Origin: Antedon mediterranea
Lineage: Eukaryota > Echinodermata > Crinoidea > Comatulida > Antedonidae
NCBI RefSeq assembly: GCF_964355755.1
Contig: NC_092672.1
Coordinates: 27,960,501 to 28,024,500 of the forward strand
Reading direction: 5' to 3'
Length of the DNA stretch: 64,000 nucleotides
In this document: positions 63,453-64,000 of the stretch, in pieces
How the letters are laid out: each line of letters opens with the position of its first letter
How positions within the stretch are numbered: position 1 is the stretch's first letter
Program-made: the position numbers and the translations under genes
Notes under the pieces: generated by a model
What the model was told of the DNA's origin: nothing
Seen by the model: only the letters and a program-made list of their open reading frames with translations
Databases searched by the model: none

Positions 63453-63524
63453 GGTTTCGCCAGGGCTCGAACCGGGACCTTCTGCGTGTTAAGCAGACTT
63501 GACAACCACTACACTACGAAAACC
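63453..63524 (-). tRNA. tRNA-Val(AAC)-like, type B, second copy
   Basis: 72 nt. Anticodon stem TCTGC/GCAGA with normal loop TTAACAC (anticodon AAC). The acceptor has one extra T (GGTTTTCG against CGAAACC). TTTT occurs shortly downstream. Plausible gene or young pseudogene. Confidence 0.55.
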
Positions 63525-63738
63525 ACTTACACTAAAAATGTGGGTTACAGAAAGTTTTTTAATCCATTTAAATTACAAATAAATATGGTAATAAGCACAA
63601 AGAAAAATAAACATGTGTAAAAGTGATAATTACCGATTACACAAAATAAGTATTTAAAAAAATAATAAAAATAAGATATACTGTGTATAATTATCATATT
63701 GCGTATAGAGTACTTTTCACCATAACGTTTAAAAAAAA

Positions 63739-63810
63739 GGTTTCGTCCGGGCTCGAACCAGGTACCTTCTGCGTGTTAAGCAAACGTGATAACCACTACG
63801 CCAAGAATCC
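63739..63810 (-). tRNA. tRNA-Val(AAC)-like, type A, third copy
   Basis: 72 nt. Anticodon stem TTTGC/GCAGA with loop TTAACAC (AAC). T stem CCTGG/CCGGA is weak at the base. Acceptor GGATTCT/CGAAACC has two mismatches. Poly-T terminator present. It could be transcribed, but folding is doubtful. Confidence 0.5.
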
Positions 63811-64000
63811 GCATATAACCATATAACTACATAACGCTGTGGTGTGTGTCACACATTGTGGCTTCTTAATTAAACAAATTAATTAACAAAAAATTAAAAA
63901 TCCGGCTCTATAGATTTGAGGACATGTCCCTGTAGTATGTTCATGCCAAATCCCAGCTCAATACTACAACGAATAAGGGAGGAGTAGTACTTTAAAAATC

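Larger units (their letters stand above)
62203..63890. repeat. Tandem array, ~0.51-0.52 kb unit with two tRNA-like genes each
   Basis: Unit landmarks: GATATACTGTGTATAATTAT (62239, 63150, 63674), type A tRNA (62710, 63219, 63739), GCTGTGGTGTGTGTCACACA (62801, 63309, 63837), GTATACAGACGTATACAGTT (62901, 63404) and type B tRNA (62938, 63453). The third unit ends after its type A gene. Confidence 0.85.

Noticed and set aside
1-64000. CRISPR arrays, bacterial operons, phage or viral genes
   Set aside because: Introns, SINEs, LINEs and Pol III tRNA features mark eukaryotic DNA; the regular repeats are minisatellites without unique spacers. No endogenous viral frame was recognised.

Overview
The window is AT-rich animal nuclear DNA. 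It has GT-AG introns, tRNA-derived SINEs, 5'-truncated LINEs, many TIR transposons, minisatellites and a tRNA cluster. The frequent AGGCCTA/TAGGCCT words and the protein similarity suggest a marine deuterostome, perhaps an echinoderm. That placement is inference; no single feature proves it.

The one protein-coding gene I can support runs on the minus strand from 60,745 to beyond the left edge. Thirteen exons join with consistent phases into 662 codons plus one base. The encoded order is: signal peptide; an acidic Ser-Gly segment suited to glycosaminoglycan chains; SEA domain 1; a short GSG linker; SEA domain 2; three LDLa repeats; the same three LDLa repeats again; a five-codon microexon; and one more LDLa. 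This is the N-terminal plan of perlecan (HSPG2 / unc-52 / trol), a secreted basement-membrane heparan sulfate proteoglycan. Two SEA domains and seven LDLa repeats are more than the vertebrate protein has (one and four). The Ig, laminin and LG regions would lie to the left of this window.

Layout: 1-8,158 is an incomplete intron holding a long inverted repeat, a SINE and two minisatellites. 8,159-18,540 holds the LDLa exons; a recent ~2.4 kb tandem duplication (12,701-15,088 and 15,090-17,518) copied the three-LDLa exon. 18,371-27,315 holds two homologous three-exon SEA cassettes and the linker exon. 28,595-28,892 is the acidic exon. 28,893-60,670 is a ~31.8 kb first intron packed with mobile elements, including a Harbinger-like element with a decayed Myb/SANT reading frame, piggyBac-like TTAA elements, and three ~2.0-2.2 kb elements apparently flanked by TA whose ends are crowded with short palindromic words. 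60,671-60,745 is the signal-peptide exon. 60,746-64,000 contains the upstream region and a tandem array of tRNA-Val(AAC)-like genes, one unit of which is interrupted by a LINE 3' fragment.

The least expected signals are: (i) the duplicated LDLa exon whose five differences all fall within 35 bp; (ii) the duplicated SEA cassette with matching intron phases; (iii) the three transposons that share one design but use different palindromic words; (iv) the tRNA array that supplies its own empty-site control for a LINE insertion. All calls are from reading the sequence; no database search was run.
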